Shown piece by piece: positions 63,407 to 64,000 of a stretch of 64,000 nucleotides of DNA. Location of the stretch: NCBI RefSeq assembly GCF_005280195.1, contig NZ_SZPR01000010.1, positions 1-64,000 of the forward strand. Reading direction: 5' to 3'. How positions within the stretch are numbered: the first letter of the stretch is position 1; each line of letters opens with the position of its first letter. The position numbers were made by a program, and so were the translations under genes. Source of the stretch: Streptomyces galbus (GTDB lineage Bacteria > Actinomycetota > Actinomycetes > Streptomycetales > Streptomycetaceae). Under the pieces are notes generated by a model that was not told where the DNA came from, made no database searches, and worked only from the letters and a program-made list of their open reading frames with translations.

Positions 63407-64000
63407 TTCGGCGCGCGCAGCCGGTGCAGGGACGGGCCGTGCAGCGGGGTGGTGTCCCAGCGGGCGCCGAGCGCGCGGTCGGACAGGGTGCAGGTCACGC
63501 GCAGCCGGTGCGGGGTCTCCAGGAACACGACGTCCACGGCGAGGCGGTCGCCGTCGCTCCAGCCGCCGCTGACCGCGAGGGGCAGCGGTGTCTCGGTCAC
63601 CGACCAGCCGCCGGACCCGGGCCGCAGTTCCAGCGGCCGGCCGGCCTCGGTGAGCGTCACCGTCCAGCCGTCCGGCCCGGGGGCGACCACGGCGCCGGTC
63701 AGGCCGGGCACGTCGGCGCACCCGCCGTCGCCCGGGGTGAACGCGGCGCCCGACCAGGCGTCGGCCCGCTCCGGCGGTGCCGGCTTCCCGGGCACCGCCG
63801 GCAGGGCGAGTCGGTGCAGGCGCTCGGTCAGGGCGGCCTCGGCGTCCTCGCGCCCGGTGACGGGGGCGGGCCGGAAGGCGGGCAGCAGGTGGTCCCAGAC
63901 CAGGCGCAGCAGGCCCTGCGTGTCGACGGCCGCCGCGGTCAGCGCGACCACGGCGTCGTGCTCGGGCAGCACCAGGGCGAACTGGCCGTAGGCGCCGTCG
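63403..64000 (-). CDS. Serine hydrolase (beta-lactamase family), C-terminal part
   Basis: The frame is open to the right edge of the window; about 198 codons are visible. The sequence near the edge (DGAYGQFALVLPEHDAVVAL) is the typical end of a class C beta-lactamase/DD-peptidase-like catalytic domain, where a small core strand precedes GQFAL. After it (about 90 residues from the edge onward) follows a beta-rich C-terminal region (GSGGWSVTETPLPLAVSGGW and later repeats) typical of Streptomyces serine hydrolases. The SxxK and YxN motifs lie outside the window. It converges on the pseudokinase gene. Confidence 0.75.
   Translation of the reverse strand, partial: DGAYGQFALVLPEHDAVVALTAAAVDTQGLLRLVWDHLLPAFRPAPVTGREDAEAALTERLHRLALPAVPGKPAPPERADAWSGAAFTPGDGGCADVPGLTGAVVAPGPDGWTVTLTEAGRPLELRPGSGGWSVTETPLPLAVSGGWSDGDRLAVDVVFLETPHRLRVTCTLSDRALGARWDTTPLHGPSLHRLRAPN

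Noticed and set aside
57338..63721. Open frame of 2127 codons on the minus strand
   Set aside because: Spans several well-supported plus-strand genes; composition is Arg/Gly/His-rich with no domain pattern.

Overview
This is a chromosomal window from a Streptomyces-like actinomycete. The DNA is extremely G+C-rich, third codon positions are almost always G or C, GTG starts are common (one TTG start), and many families are typical of streptomycetes (DUF5133, DUF6098, DUF6480, DUF1206, multiple RsbW-like ATPases and SpoIIE-type phosphatases). I saw no transposase, integrase, phage gene, tRNA, rRNA or CRISPR array.

Layout. (1) 1-5.3 kb: end of treS, then maltokinase and glgB, the alpha-glucan (GlgE-type) pathway, followed by a YbdK-like carboxylate-amine ligase. 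(2) 5.3-9.3 kb: DUF6480 membrane protein, a FadD-like acyl-CoA ligase with an altered P-loop, two RsbW-like ATPases and a PRC-barrel-like protein. (3) 9.6-23.9 kb: a dense signalling block. It holds a soluble hybrid histidine kinase with an exact 92-residue HAMP-like repeat, an ANTAR-GAF-PAS-SpoIIE phosphatase, an STAS antagonist behind a sigma-B-like promoter, a MarR regulator, a GAF-PP2C protein with a substituted metal ligand, and a five-gene RsbR-RsbS-RsbT-phosphatase-phosphatase operon whose four junctions all overlap by 4 nt. (4) 23.9-32.8 kb: a second MarR, NDH-2 dehydrogenase, FUSC-type membrane protein, DUF1206, DUF5133, a SigB/SigF-family sigma factor, another RsbW-like ATPase, and a stand-alone cyclic-nucleotide-binding protein. 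(5) 33-53.4 kb: ordinary metabolic and transport genes: HAD phosphatase, MFS, an argO/lysE-lysG divergon, mscL, SDR, TetR plus saccharopine-dehydrogenase-like enzyme, a two-component system with an L,D-transpeptidase and secreted M1 peptidase next to it, a TetR plus flavin dehydrogenase pair, an AlkB-like dioxygenase, metallo-beta-lactamase and DUF4032 proteins, and a universal stress protein. (6) 53.9-57.5 kb: a tightly overlapping operon of receiver-flavoprotein fusion, cyclic-nucleotide-binding histidine kinase and UBP-type zinc finger. (7) 57.5-64 kb: a LuxR-family AAA regulator, a threonine-dehydratase-like enzyme, a membrane-anchored pseudokinase and a truncated serine hydrolase.

How it fits together. 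Parts 2-4 look like a partner-switching network. Phosphatases (SpoIIE type) would dephosphorylate STAS antagonists, which would release sigma factors from RsbW-like kinases; an RsbRST stressosome and a large hybrid kinase would supply the input. From memory, S. coelicolor has a second glgE-pathway cluster near its sigma-B-controlled signalling genes, which would match this layout; I could not check synteny. The best candidate for an undescribed system is the three-gene redox/signalling operon at 53.97-57.47 kb. Several convergent gene pairs end in hairpins whose bases are built from the two TGA stop codons.
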